From positions 1 to 21,390 of the IMG/VR virus record IMGVR_UViG_3300031772_006020: DNA of 21,390 nucleotides; one strand, given 5' to 3'. A program made the translations under genes and the position numbers. This DNA is from a virus. Shown in pieces: positions 1 to 8,531 of the stretch; the stretch's first letter is position 1, and every line of letters begins with the position of its first letter. Below the pieces are notes generated by a model. The model was given only the letters and a program-made list of their open reading frames with translations, was not told the origin of the DNA and did no database searches.

Positions 1-905
1 TGATAGATGCTGGCGTAAATCCTTCAGAGACAATTATCATTGAAGACTCTAAACATGGTAGAGAGGCTGCCGTCAGATCAGGCGCTCATGTTTGTGGCGT
101 TGATAATAGTTTTGATTTTACATTACATAGAATTAAATCTATGATAGATTCTATTAAGCCAGCAGCAATAAAGTGGCCCGGTAAATCTGATGTTAATATA
201 TTAATTCCAATGGCTGGGGCTGGATCTCGTTTCGCTCAAGCCGGATATCAATTACCAAAACCATTAATTGATGTTAATGGTTTGCCAATGATCCAAAAGG
301 TAATTAATAATCTAAATATAGATGCTAATTTTATTTTTGTTGTTCAGAAAGAACATTACGAGAAATTTAATCTGAAATCTTATTTAAGTCTTATGGCGCC
401 TGGTTGCAAAATAGTTTTAACAGATGGCATTACTGAGGGTGCGGCTTGCACCACCTTGCTTGCCAAACAATTTATAAATAACGATAGGCATCTGATAATT
501 GCTAATTCTGATCAGTTTGTTGAATGGGATAGTTGTGATTTCATGTATTTTGTGTTATCTAGCTGTTGTGATGCTGGCATTTTAACTTTTAGCGCAAATG
601 AAACTAAATGGAGTTATGCAAAGGTAGGAGACGATGGGTATGTTTCTGAGGTCGCTGAGAAAAAAGTTATTAGTAATGATGCTACAGTAGGGATATATTA
701 TTGGAAGCATGGCTCTGATTATGTTAAATTTGCAGAACAAATGATCTCAAAAAATATTAGAGTCAATAATGAATTTTATGTATGCCCGGTATTCAATGAG
801 GCCATTCAAGATGGTAAGAAGATTAAAATCTTTCCAACAAAAAAAATGTGGGGGCTTGGCACGCCAGAAGATTTAGAGAGATTTTTGTTTAATTATAAAG
901 AGTGA
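1..905 (+). CDS. HAD hydrolase-sugar nucleotidyltransferase fusion (5' partial)
   Basis: The reading frame is open to the left window edge (codons from base 3) and no stop separates the two domains, so the ATG at 141 is probably internal. The first ~46 visible residues are the C-terminal end of a HAD-superfamily phosphatase, with motif IV IIEDSKHGREAA and the following GAHVCGVDN. The rest is a GT-A-type nucleotidyltransferase with LIPMAGAGSRF and LPKPLIDVNG, the nucleotide- and sugar-phosphate-binding signature of NDP-sugar pyrophosphorylases. A likely role is dephosphorylation and activation of a sugar phosphate for the glycosyltransferases that follow. The next gene starts 1 nt after the TGA stop, so this is an operon. 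The substrate cannot be read from the sequence. Confidence 0.8.
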   Translation, partial: IDAGVNPSETIIIEDSKHGREAAVRSGAHVCGVDNSFDFTLHRIKSMIDSIKPAAIKWPGKSDVNILIPMAGAGSRFAQAGYQLPKPLIDVNGLPMIQKVINNLNIDANFIFVVQKEHYEKFNLKSYLSLMAPGCKIVLTDGITEGAACTTLLAKQFINNDRHLIIANSDQFVEWDSCDFMYFVLSSCCDAGILTFSANETKWSYAKVGDDGYVSEVAEKKVISNDATVGIYYWKHGSDYVKFAEQMISKNIRVNNEFYVCPVFNEAIQDGKKIKIFPTKKMWGLGTPEDLERFLFNYKE

Positions 906-906
906 T

Positions 907-1608
907 ATGATTACAATTTTTACAATGGCATATAATGAAGAAGTAATGTTGCAATTTATGATTGATCATTATAGACTAAGATTTCCTAATTGTCATATAG
1001 TTGTTAGAGATAATCAGAGTCAAGATAGAACAATTGAAATTGCATTGAGAAATAATTGTGAAATAATTTCTTATGATACTGGCGGCCAAATAGATGATTT
1101 TAAATTACGAGACTTGAAAAATAATTGCTGGAAAACAGCCACTACAGATTGGGTTTTAGTTTGTGATGTAGATGAGCTTTTAGATATTACAAAAAGTGAT
1201 TTGATAAGAGAGCAATCATTAGGGACCACCATAATAAAAACTGAAGGATATGATATGATCAATATGGAAGATAATTTTGATCTTACTAATATTAAATATG
1301 GATCAAAAGATTCTAATTATAGTAAATCAGCATTATTTAATAAACAATTTATTAGAGAAATAAATTATGAGTGCGGGGCTCATTTAAGCAATCCTATCGG
1401 AACTATTACGTATAGTAAGGCCACATATAATTTGTATCATTACAAATTTATTAATCTAGAATATTTAATTAATAGATTTCAAATGACAGCTCAAAGATTG
1501 AGCGCCATTAATAAACAATGTGGAATGGGTGCCTATAATTCGGAGCCCGAAGAAAAGACTAGAAAAATATTCGAAGATAGAAGACGCTCGGCATATAAGA
1601 TATTATAA
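907..1608 (+). CDS. Glycosyltransferase family 2-like (copy 1)
   Basis: This 233-residue protein has a GT-A glycosyltransferase fold. The N-terminal MITIFTMAYNEE is the nucleotide-binding strand typical of GT2 proteins, DNQSQDRT (residues 35-42) follows, and CDVDE (86-90) is the metal-binding DXD site, preceded by a conserved KNNCWKTATTDWVLV segment. It resembles the Glyco_tranf_2_4 group. It aligns without gaps over its first 90 residues with the protein at 2208-2915, so the two are paralogues flanking a methyltransferase. The TAA stop overlaps an ATG (TAATG at 1606-1610), but that ATG leads nowhere; the next gene uses 1619. Donor and acceptor are unknown. No membrane segment is seen. Confidence 0.85.
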   Translation: MITIFTMAYNEEVMLQFMIDHYRLRFPNCHIVVRDNQSQDRTIEIALRNNCEIISYDTGGQIDDFKLRDLKNNCWKTATTDWVLVCDVDELLDITKSDLIREQSLGTTIIKTEGYDMINMEDNFDLTNIKYGSKDSNYSKSALFNKQFIREINYECGAHLSNPIGTITYSKATYNLYHYKFINLEYLINRFQMTAQRLSAINKQCGMGAYNSEPEEKTRKIFEDRRRSAYKIL

Positions 1609-1618
1609 TGGAGTTACA

Positions 1619-2206
1619 ATGAGAATGATAATATCTGGTACTGGGTTTTGGGACGCACAATCTGCTCATTTATTTCATGGGCACTCTCAGCCGCTAGTAA
1701 ATTGGATTGCTAATTATCTTGAAAAAGATAAACAAATCTATGATTTTGGCTGCGGCACTGGACAATACTTAAAAAGATTAAGTGATGCCGGATTTCAAGA
1801 ATTACTTGGATTTGAGGGTGATCCACCGGTTCAGCGTGAATTTCCACACATTGTACAACAAGATTTAACTAAATCATTTATTTTACCAAAAAAAGGTAAT
1901 GTTATTTGTCTTGAGGTGGCCGAGCATATCCCAGCTCAATTTGAAAGTACATTTCTTGATAATTTGGCAAATGCTTGTGATGGTAAATTAATTATGTCTT
2001 GGGCTGTTCGTGGGCAAGGGGGCGATGGCCATATTAATTGTTTAGATAATCATGAAGCTATTGCTAAAGTATCTAATAAAGGATTTATCTATTTAGCAGA
2101 TGAAAGTGAGGCTGTTCGCTCAACAATAGATCCTATTAAAAATAGTATTGCTGATGGTGAACTACCTTGGTTTAAAAATACTACATTAGTTTTTCAAAAG
2201 GCATAA
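1619..2206 (+). CDS. Class I SAM-dependent methyltransferase
   Basis: The start at 1619 is chosen because GGAG (1610-1613) lies 5 nt upstream. The longer in-frame start at 1520 would run deep into the preceding gene. The 195-residue product has SAM motif I DFGCGTGQY (residues 42-50), an acidic FEGD at the end of strand 2, and CLEVAEHIP as motif IV, the standard Rossmann methyltransferase layout. A later AVRGQGGDGHIN segment probably shapes the acceptor site. Its position between two paralogous glycosyltransferases suggests methylation of a sugar or glycan intermediate (inference). Confidence 0.8.
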   Translation: MRMIISGTGFWDAQSAHLFHGHSQPLVNWIANYLEKDKQIYDFGCGTGQYLKRLSDAGFQELLGFEGDPPVQREFPHIVQQDLTKSFILPKKGNVICLEVAEHIPAQFESTFLDNLANACDGKLIMSWAVRGQGGDGHINCLDNHEAIAKVSNKGFIYLADESEAVRSTIDPIKNSIADGELPWFKNTTLVFQKA

Positions 2207-2207
2207 A

Positions 2208-2915
2208 ATGATTACAGTATATACTATGGCCTATAATGAAGAAGTAATGATGCAATTTATGATCGATCATTATAGATCAAGATTTCCTCAATGTAAAATT
2301 GTTGTTTATGATAATGAAAGCACTGATGCCACCGCGGCCATATCTTTAGCAAATAATTGTGAAGTAATTACATATTGCACTAATGCTCAAGTAGATGATG
2401 ATAAACTAAGAAATTTAAAAAATAATTGTTGGAAAACTGCTACTACAGATTGGGTTTTGGTTTGCGATGTAGATGAATTATTAGAAATTAATGAAGATCA
2501 GCTAAAGGAAGAGGACTCATTAGGGACTACAATAATTAAATCTGAAGCATATAATATGGTTAATTTAGAAGATAATTATAATTTAGCAGCAATGGATCAT
2601 GGCTCCAGATGTTCTTCGTATGACAAAGATTATCTTTTTAAGCGAGCAGTTATTAAAGAAATAAATTATGTTCCTGGTGGTCACTATACCAATCCCGTTG
2701 GAATAAATAAAAATAGCTCAAAACTATATAGAGCTTATCATTATATTAATATTCATCCAGAATTAACTTTTAAGAAATATCAATATACAAAAATTAGATT
2801 AAGCGAAATAAATAAGAAAATGGGGTGGGGAGTTCACTATAATAGAGATGTGCCATTAGAAGAGGTGCGTTCTTGGTTTGCGGGCGCTAGAAGTAATTTG
2901 ATTAAAGTTAGATAA
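2208..2915 (+). CDS. Glycosyltransferase family 2-like (copy 2)
   Basis: This is a paralogue of 907-1608 with the same length class. MITVYTMAYNEE, DNESTD and CDVDE (86-90) occur at identical residue positions, and the KNNCWKTATTDWVLVCD block is shared. DNA similarity is also visible by eye (for example around 1120-1185 and 2420-2480), which points to a local duplication. The C-terminal halves differ more, which would fit different acceptor sugars. It starts 1 nt after the methyltransferase stop and ends 2 nt before the FkbM gene. AAGG at 2198-2201 is a plausible ribosome-binding site. Confidence 0.85.
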   Translation: MITVYTMAYNEEVMMQFMIDHYRSRFPQCKIVVYDNESTDATAAISLANNCEVITYCTNAQVDDDKLRNLKNNCWKTATTDWVLVCDVDELLEINEDQLKEEDSLGTTIIKSEAYNMVNLEDNYNLAAMDHGSRCSSYDKDYLFKRAVIKEINYVPGGHYTNPVGINKNSSKLYRAYHYINIHPELTFKKYQYTKIRLSEINKKMGWGVHYNRDVPLEEVRSWFAGARSNLIKVR

Positions 2916-2917
2916 CT

Positions 2918-3652
2918 ATGCAAATTATAAAAAACTCAATAAATTTTAATGTCATACCAAATCAAATTTTTAATCAAAATGATTTATGGTTTGGTGGGAC
3001 TATAGCTTTTTGGGAAGAATTTATGAGTGAACGCGAAGAAGACACAAAAATAATGTCTAGATATTTATCTAAAGATTATTCATATTTAGATATTGGCGCA
3101 TGGATCGGATCAACTGTTTTATATGGATCTCAAATGGCTAAAAAATGTTATGCTTTTGAGCCAGATCCAATAGCCTTCAAAATACTTGAAAATAATATTT
3201 TAGCTAATCCCAATATCACCAATATAAAAAGTTATTCTAAAGCAATCGCCGATCATACAGGCAAAATACAAATTGGCAGCAATACTAATATGGGAGACTC
3301 TATGTCTTCAATTCTTTTTAATAAAAATGCATTATGTGTAGATTGTGTATCATTAAATACTTTTTTTAAGGATGAAGATATACAAGATTGTAATTTTATA
3401 AAAATGGATATTGAAGGCGGTGAATTCTCTGTATTGCCGGCATCTAAGGATTTTCTTCAACAAATTAAGCCAACCTTATATTTATCTTTGCATACCCCTT
3501 GGTTTTCTGATAAAAAATTATTTTTAGAAACCATAATGGATTCAATCTCTTTCTATAAAAATATCTATTCATCTACTGGCCAATTATTAAAATATAATGA
3601 CATTTTAAGCCTGTCAGGATTCACATCTATAATTGCAACTAATAAAGATTAA
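2918..3652 (+). CDS. FkbM-family methyltransferase
   Basis: The 244-residue product has the FkbM signature. SAM motif I is YLDIGAWIGS (residues 56-65), the ribose-binding acidic strand is YAFEPDP (78-84), and the diagnostic IKMDIEGGE is at 160-168. FkbM enzymes usually O-methylate sugars or polyketides, and they are common in surface-glycan loci. The gene is embedded in a glycosyltransferase operon with 2-3 nt spacing on both sides and no clear Shine-Dalgarno sequence, so its translation is probably coupled to the upstream gene. Confidence 0.88.
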   Translation: MQIIKNSINFNVIPNQIFNQNDLWFGGTIAFWEEFMSEREEDTKIMSRYLSKDYSYLDIGAWIGSTVLYGSQMAKKCYAFEPDPIAFKILENNILANPNITNIKSYSKAIADHTGKIQIGSNTNMGDSMSSILFNKNALCVDCVSLNTFFKDEDIQDCNFIKMDIEGGEFSVLPASKDFLQQIKPTLYLSLHTPWFSDKKLFLETIMDSISFYKNIYSSTGQLLKYNDILSLSGFTSIIATNKD

Positions 3653-3655
3653 ATT

Positions 3656-4339
3656 ATGACTAATGATAAAAAAATTACAGTTTGTTTGACATCTTGCAAC
3701 AGGTTTGATCTATTGCGGCAAACTTTAGATAGTTTTTTTAAACTCAATACATCGCCTATAGAGAGATTTATTATTACTGAAGACTCAGTAAACATAGATA
3801 TGAAATCTAAAATATTAAACAATTATGGTGATAAGGTAGAATTAATTTTTAATGATGTAAATAAGGGGCCATATAAATCTATTGATTATATGTATGGCCA
3901 AGTAAATACTGAATATATTTTTCATTGTGAAGATGATTGGATGTTTAGAGGTAATTATAATTTTATTGGAGAGTCGTTATCTATTTTAGAGGAAAGAAAA
4001 GATATTCATCAAATTTGGATTATTCCGCCAAGCATCCACCCTCATGCTATTGAAAACGAATTATTATATACATCCATTAATGTTCCATATAAAATGGTAA
4101 AGGCTGATCACGGGGGCGGCTGGTGTGGATTTTCTGGCAATCCCGGATTAAGAAGAAAATCTGATTATATGAAAATGTTTCCAAATGGATTGGCAGAGTT
4201 TATAGTTCCAAATAAGCCCATTGTGCTTACAGAGCATAATTGTAATCTAAATGCGGGCAAGCAGGGATATAGAGCTGCAATATTAATGAATGATGCGTGC
4301 CATCACATAGGATATGGTAAGTCAACACATGCAAAATAA
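3656..4339 (+). CDS. Glycosyltransferase family 2-like (third, divergent)
   Basis: The 227-residue GT-A-type protein begins with ITVCLTSCNRFDLLRQTLDSF, the usual GT2 opening, and carries HCEDDW as a DXD-like metal site near residue 97. A GGGWCGFSGNPGLRR stretch follows and is likely part of the acceptor side. It is not closely similar to the two other glycosyltransferases. Its 3' end overlaps the next gene by 26 nt if that gene starts at 4314. The substrate is unknown. Confidence 0.75.
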   Translation: MTNDKKITVCLTSCNRFDLLRQTLDSFFKLNTSPIERFIITEDSVNIDMKSKILNNYGDKVELIFNDVNKGPYKSIDYMYGQVNTEYIFHCEDDWMFRGNYNFIGESLSILEERKDIHQIWIIPPSIHPHAIENELLYTSINVPYKMVKADHGGGWCGFSGNPGLRRKSDYMKMFPNGLAEFIVPNKPIVLTEHNCNLNAGKQGYRAAILMNDACHHIGYGKSTHAK

Positions 4340-5429
4340 TTCTAATCCATTAGTTTTAAGAGACTTTTCAATTGAGCAGCTACTTCGTAGAGATCCAGTT
4401 ATTATTGATATGGCTGAGGTATCTAATTTTCTTTCTGGAAAACGAGTACTTGTAACTGGTGCAGCTGGTAGCATCGGAAATGAATTAGTTCGACAAATTG
4501 CAAAATTTAAACCAGAATCAATCATATTCTTTGATCATAATGAAAATAACCAATTCTTTCTTGAAAAAGAAATGAAGGCAAGTTTTCCTGAATTAAAAAC
4601 AATACCTCGTATCGGATCTATTGCTGATAGGGCTCGGGCGGCAGCTATATTTAATGAAACAAATCCACAAATTATTTTTCATGCAGCAGCAAATAAACAC
4701 GTCCCATTAAGCGAAGCCAACCCGAGCGAGGCTATAAATAATAATATTCTAGGTACGCATGTAATTGCTGATTTGGCTGAACGAATGAAATGCGAAGCAT
4801 TTGTATTAATATCAACTGATAAGGCTGTAAATCCTACATCAGTTATGGGCGCAACAAAACGTATTGCTGAATATTATATTCAATTAATGGCAAAATCTAG
4901 CTCTAAAACAAGGTTTGTTACAGTTCGCTTTGGAAATGTTCTTGGAAGTTCTGGAAGCGTAGTTCCAATTTTTAAATCTCAAATTGAAGCAGGGGGCCCA
5001 ATAACTGTAACCCACCCAGACATGTATAGATTTTTTATGACAATTCCTGAAGCTTCCCAACTACTTATTCAGGCCGCAGCATTTGGGCAGGGCGGTGAAA
5101 TTTTTGTTTTAGATATGGGTGATCCAGTAAAAATTGTTGACCTGGCGCGCACCATGATTACGTTGTCAGGGATGACGCCTGATATTGATATTAAAATTGA
5201 ATTTTCTGGATTGCGTCCCGGCGAAAAAATTTATGAAGAATTGTCGTTTGATAATGAAACGACTTTATCAACACATCACCCTAAAATACGTAATACTAAA
5301 ACTCCGCTGCCAGAACAGAGTATGTTAGGTAAAATAATTAGATTAGAACAGCTTCCGGCCGATACTGACCCCGCAGTTTTAAGACAAGAATTGGGCAAGC
5401 TTATTCCAGAAGCAACATTAAAAAAATAA
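4314..5429 (+). CDS. CapD-like NDP-sugar 4,6-dehydratase
   Basis: This is an extended short-chain dehydrogenase of the polysaccharide-biosynthesis CapD family (soluble form, ~370 residues, without the membrane domain of WbpM/FlaA1 long forms). A leading FSIEQLLRRDPV is typical of the family. The NAD-binding motif GAAGSIG is at residues 49-55 and FHAAANKHVPLSE at about 122-134. STDKAVNPTSVMGATKR carries the catalytic S167, M178 and K182 of the SMK subgroup, where Met replaces the usual Tyr. C-terminal GLRPGEKIYEEL is also conserved. The likely reaction is UDP-GlcNAc to a 4-keto-6-deoxy sugar. Two starts are possible: 4314, overlapping the glycosyltransferase, or 4329; neither has a strong ribosome-binding site. 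Confidence 0.9.
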   Translation: MVSQHMQNNSNPLVLRDFSIEQLLRRDPVIIDMAEVSNFLSGKRVLVTGAAGSIGNELVRQIAKFKPESIIFFDHNENNQFFLEKEMKASFPELKTIPRIGSIADRARAAAIFNETNPQIIFHAAANKHVPLSEANPSEAINNNILGTHVIADLAERMKCEAFVLISTDKAVNPTSVMGATKRIAEYYIQLMAKSSSKTRFVTVRFGNVLGSSGSVVPIFKSQIEAGGPITVTHPDMYRFFMTIPEASQLLIQAAAFGQGGEIFVLDMGDPVKIVDLARTMITLSGMTPDIDIKIEFSGLRPGEKIYEELSFDNETTLSTHHPKIRNTKTPLPEQSMLGKIIRLEQLPADTDPAVLRQELGKLIPEATLKK

Positions 5430-5446
5430 TTTATTATGGAGATATT

Positions 5447-6046
5447 ATGAAGTACACCGTAACTATTGATGATTTGAAACAAATTAATGATCGTAGAGGC
5501 ATTCCTGCCTTACTAAATAAGATGCAAGCGGAAACCATTTGTGAGATTGGAGTGAAAGAGGGGGCGCACCTTAATTCATTATTAACCGCATCTTCAATAA
5601 AGAAAGCGGTAGCCATTGATATTTGGGCCGAAACTGGTGTTCGTAGTCAGAATGATGACTCATATGAACAAACTCGCTTAGACGGCATCTATAATCAAAT
5701 GAAACAACTTGAAGCTAGAGATAAGAGAGTTCAAGTAATTAAAGACTTCTCTCCTGGTGTAGCGGCTCAATTTGCTGATGACTATTTTGATTTCGTATAT
5801 ATTGATGCTGATCATACAGAGTCAGCAGTATATACAGACTTGTGCGCTTGGTGGTCAAAAGTTCGTCCTGGTGGAGTATTAGCTGGACACGATTATTGTG
5901 ATATGGTGCTTCGATGCCCAGATGGATCTGAAGTCACATTCGGAGTTATTCCGGCAGTAAATCGTTTTATTACTGAAATGGCACTATCATTACATGTAGA
6001 TAATGAGCACCCTTGGAGAGATTGGTTTATTCCAAAGCCGGTTTAA
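5447..6046 (+). CDS. Class I methyltransferase (Methyltransf_24-like)
   Basis: GGAG at 5438-5441 lies 5 nt before the ATG. The 199-residue product has motif I ICEIGVKEGAHL (31-42), acidic strand AIDIW (56-60), FDFVYIDADH (115-123), and VRPGGVLAGHDY (139-150). This pattern is typical of the class I group that includes O-methyltransferases of glycan and capsule loci. It follows the dehydratase gene after 17 nt and is followed almost immediately by the epimerase. Methylation of a sugar intermediate is the likely role, inferred from context. Confidence 0.85.
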   Translation: MKYTVTIDDLKQINDRRGIPALLNKMQAETICEIGVKEGAHLNSLLTASSIKKAVAIDIWAETGVRSQNDDSYEQTRLDGIYNQMKQLEARDKRVQVIKDFSPGVAAQFADDYFDFVYIDADHTESAVYTDLCAWWSKVRPGGVLAGHDYCDMVLRCPDGSEVTFGVIPAVNRFITEMALSLHVDNEHPWRDWFIPKPV

Positions 6047-6047
6047 T

Positions 6048-7007
6048 ATGAAATATATAATCGTTGGTGGCGCCGGATTTATCGGAAGTCATTTCGTTGA
6101 TGCTTTGCTGCGCAATACTAAGGTAGATAAGGTTACCATTTATGATAATTTTTCTTCTGGCAGAATGTGGCATTATGAACATCATCTAAATGATCCTAGA
6201 TTTAATGTAATCATTGGTGATGTTGAAAGCACTGAGTATTTAACTAAAGCTATGGCTGGTCATGATGTAGCAATACATCTAGCCTCTAATCCAGATATTG
6301 CAAAAGCTGCGACTCAGCCAGATATTGATTTCTGGCAAGGAACTGCATTAACCAATTCTGTAGTAGAGGCTATGCGTCGAGCTGGCGTTAAGAGATTACT
6401 ATACGCTTCTGGCAGCGGCGTTTATGGAGATATTGGCGAAGAAGAGGCTCAAGAAGATCGCGTCCAATTACTTCCAATATCAACCTATGGAGCCAGCAAA
6501 TTAGCTGGTGAGGTTATGATTAATTCTTATTGCTATATGTTTGGATTAACTGCTTGTATTTTCCGCTTTGGAAATGTGGTCGGTCCAAGACAAACTCATG
6601 GCGTTGGTTTTGATTTTGCTAAAAAATTATTACACAATCCATTTGAGCTATCTATCTTGGGAGACGGAACTCAAAGCAAATCATACATTCATGTTTATGA
6701 TGTAGTTAGAGCCGTCTTAATTGCAAATGAAAAATCTACAAAGCCTTGCCAAGTATTTAATGTTGCAACTGGCGACTATATTACTGTTAGCGAGATTGCC
6801 GCTTTATCAGCCGAGTGTGTTGGCGCTCCAAATGTGAATATGAAATATTCTGGCGGCAATCGTGGCTGGAAAGGTGATGTTCCAATTATTAGACTCAATA
6901 CAGATCGTATTAAGAGTTTAGGTTGGACATGCAGCAAATCTACAAGAGATGCATTAAAAACATCAATCTTATCTATGTTGCCAGATATTAAGTTGAATAA
7001 GATGTAA
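6048..7007 (+). CDS. NAD-dependent sugar epimerase/dehydratase
   Basis: The start at 6048 is preferred over 6003 because the dinucleotide-binding strand starts right there: MKYIIVGGAGFIGSHF, with GGAGFIG at residues 7-13. The protein is an extended SDR of 319 residues with LASNPDI, SGSGVYG, catalytic STYGASK (Y137, K141), FRFGNVVGPR and a C-terminal substrate-binding half. It is most like UDP-glucose/GlcNAc 4-epimerases and related nucleotide-sugar enzymes; exact specificity cannot be told. It closes the first glycan operon. A promoter for the next unit follows at 7060. Confidence 0.88.
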   Translation: MKYIIVGGAGFIGSHFVDALLRNTKVDKVTIYDNFSSGRMWHYEHHLNDPRFNVIIGDVESTEYLTKAMAGHDVAIHLASNPDIAKAATQPDIDFWQGTALTNSVVEAMRRAGVKRLLYASGSGVYGDIGEEEAQEDRVQLLPISTYGASKLAGEVMINSYCYMFGLTACIFRFGNVVGPRQTHGVGFDFAKKLLHNPFELSILGDGTQSKSYIHVYDVVRAVLIANEKSTKPCQVFNVATGDYITVSEIAALSAECVGAPNVNMKYSGGNRGWKGDVPIIRLNTDRIKSLGWTCSKSTRDALKTSILSMLPDIKLNKM

Positions 7008-7059
7008 TATTATTCATACTGCGGCATTATAGCACGGCTTATTTTTAGCGTTAAAAATA

Positions 7060-7087
7060 TTGACACCGCAAAAATAATGATTATGTT
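7060..7087 (+). promoter_or_regulatory. sigma70-like promoter
   Basis: TTGACA at 7060-7065 and TATGTT at 7082-7087 are separated by 16 nt. The site lies in the 94-nt gap after the epimerase gene and ahead of the small membrane-protein gene, where a new transcription unit is expected. Confidence 0.5.
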
Positions 7088-7101
7088 GTAAAGGCGGGGC
7101 A

Positions 7102-7269
7102 ATGATTGTAGATACTTTGGCTATTTTGGGCGTGCTTGTGCTAATGTTCATTCTTGCTGGTAGTATTGGCAGCATTATGCTATATATTTCGCATTATACT
7201 AGATATGTCCAACAAACTACGAAAAAGAGTTCTGACAAAGCTGGCCCAGGCCCAACCAATCCAGCCTAG
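7102..7269 (+). CDS. Small single-span membrane protein
   Basis: This 55-codon gene follows AAGG/GGGG purine-rich sequence at 7091-7099. The product starts MIVDTLAILGVLVLMF and has one clear hydrophobic helix (about residues 5-29), then a polar, basic tail ending AGPGPTNPA. It ends with TAG, the only amber stop among the genes of this window. If that codon were decoded the frame would run 17 codons further to a TGA at 7321-7323. It overlaps the next gene by 65 nt in another frame. Function is not recognised. Confidence 0.55.
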   Translation: MIVDTLAILGVLVLMFILAGSIGSIMLYISHYTRYVQQTTKKSSDKAGPGPTNPA

Positions 7270-7732
7270 TACAACTACGCCCGTAGCTCCTACTACCGCA
7301 CCGTTGCCTGCTATTCCTGGTGATTTAACCAATCAATTAGCTGCTGGATATAATAATCAACATGTGGTAGATTTATTAAAAGAAGTGATTAAGACGCTAA
7401 ATATCGCCATGCACTATTCGAGCGGTGGTAAAAATAACTGGCAAAAGGTTATTGGAAATAATTTGGAGCTTAGCGGCGACCCAACTCAAACCAATGTAGC
7501 AAAGATTGCTAAAAGGGTCTATGAAACTTTCTTAAATGGCAGACAAGCATTTAAGGCCAAGATACCTCAAACAACTATTATTAATTGGGCCGATAATATT
7601 CTTAGTAGTGGCGAATTAAGCAATATTCCAGCAACTACCAAAGCTGGCGAATTAAAACAAAAACTTAATGGCAAAGAACTAAGAACTATTATTACAGAGA
7701 ATATGGCTGATATTAAGAAACAGCAGCCATAA
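7205..7732 (+). CDS. Unknown protein with basic N-terminus and Pro/Thr linker
   Basis: The ATG at 7205 gives a 175-residue product; an in-frame ATG at 7154 would lie inside the upstream membrane-protein gene and adds an odd hydrophobic leader. The N-terminus is short, basic and helical, ending KLAQAQ, and is followed by a Pro/Thr-rich linker (about 18-37). A helical domain with VVDLLKEVIKTLN and KIAKRVYETFLNGR comes next, and the C-terminus is basic. A similar short N-terminal K-L-A motif followed by a new domain occurs in other proteins of this window. No family is recognised; a virion or scaffold-associated role is possible but unproven. Confidence 0.65.
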   Translation: MSNKLRKRVLTKLAQAQPIQPSTTTPVAPTTAPLPAIPGDLTNQLAAGYNNQHVVDLLKEVIKTLNIAMHYSSGGKNNWQKVIGNNLELSGDPTQTNVAKIAKRVYETFLNGRQAFKAKIPQTTIINWADNILSSGELSNIPATTKAGELKQKLNGKELRTIITENMADIKKQQP

Positions 7733-7748
7733 GTTATATTTATTCAAG

Positions 7749-8531
7749 ATGTCTATTAAATTAAAAGATCGAGTCGCGTCTTATCAAGACTCGTCCGATT
7801 ACAAATTGCTCAACCGTCTGCCTATAGTAATTTCTATCAATGGCAGGGCGTTCGCCAAGGCTACGGAGCTTTTGGATAAGCCCTATTGTCCTAAATTCGC
7901 TGAGTGCATGCTATCAACCACCGTAAGGCTATGCTCCGAAATCGAAGGCGCTCTGTTCGCCTACCAGCATAATGATGAAATTATAGTCGTGGCAAGAAAC
8001 GACCAAAGCCCCGAAACTACCCCTTGGTATGATAACAAATTGCAAAAGATTTGTTCCGTTACCGCTTCGATCGCTACACTACATTTTAGCAGTTGTGCCA
8101 ATACTATTGATCTTAATTTAATTGGTGACCCAATCTTTACATCTCAAGTATTTGTTGTTCCCAATATAATGGAAGCAATTAATACTATCGTCTATAAACA
8201 ACAGCAGAACTTCTACACATCTATTCAGCTTTCCTGCTTTTATGAATTGCTTAAAAAGCATGATAAGAATGCCATTAAAGAAATGTTAATGGGATTAAGC
8301 GTTGATGAGAAGATTGATTTACTCAATCAAGAGTGCGGAGTAGACTTTAATGATTATCCATTGCCTTTTAGAAGGGGAGCTGGATGCTATAAAGTGCAGA
8401 AGGTTAATGATGGGGTAATTAAGAATAAATGGTCTGCTAATTTAGATTTACCTATATTTACCAAAGATCAATCATTTTTAAGCAACATTTTTAAGAATGG
8501 TTCAGATATCTTTAGGAGTGGAAATTTTTAA
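7749..8531 (+). CDS. Thg1-like 3'-5' nucleotidyltransferase
   Basis: The 260-residue product matches the Thg1/TLP family, which adds nucleotides in the 3'-5' direction to tRNA 5' ends (G-1 of tRNA-His, or 5' end repair). The N-terminal block RLPIVISINGRAFAK corresponds to the family's DGRxF metal site. KPYCPKFAECM follows, and then FAYQHNDEI with the second metal residue D76 and E77. The first metal ligand is Asn (N31) where the family has Asp, so catalysis may be altered or lost. No tRNA-His is seen here, but there are nearby tRNAs with imperfect acceptor stems, which could be repair substrates (inference). Its TAA overlaps the next ATG. Confidence 0.7.
   Translation: MSIKLKDRVASYQDSSDYKLLNRLPIVISINGRAFAKATELLDKPYCPKFAECMLSTTVRLCSEIEGALFAYQHNDEIIVVARNDQSPETTPWYDNKLQKICSVTASIATLHFSSCANTIDLNLIGDPIFTSQVFVVPNIMEAINTIVYKQQQNFYTSIQLSCFYELLKKHDKNAIKEMLMGLSVDEKIDLLNQECGVDFNDYPLPFRRGAGCYKVQKVNDGVIKNKWSANLDLPIFTKDQSFLSNIFKNGSDIFRSGNF

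Noticed and set aside
1520-1618. Longer start for the methyltransferase
   Set aside because: Runs inside the upstream glycosyltransferase; 1619 has a well-spaced GGAG.
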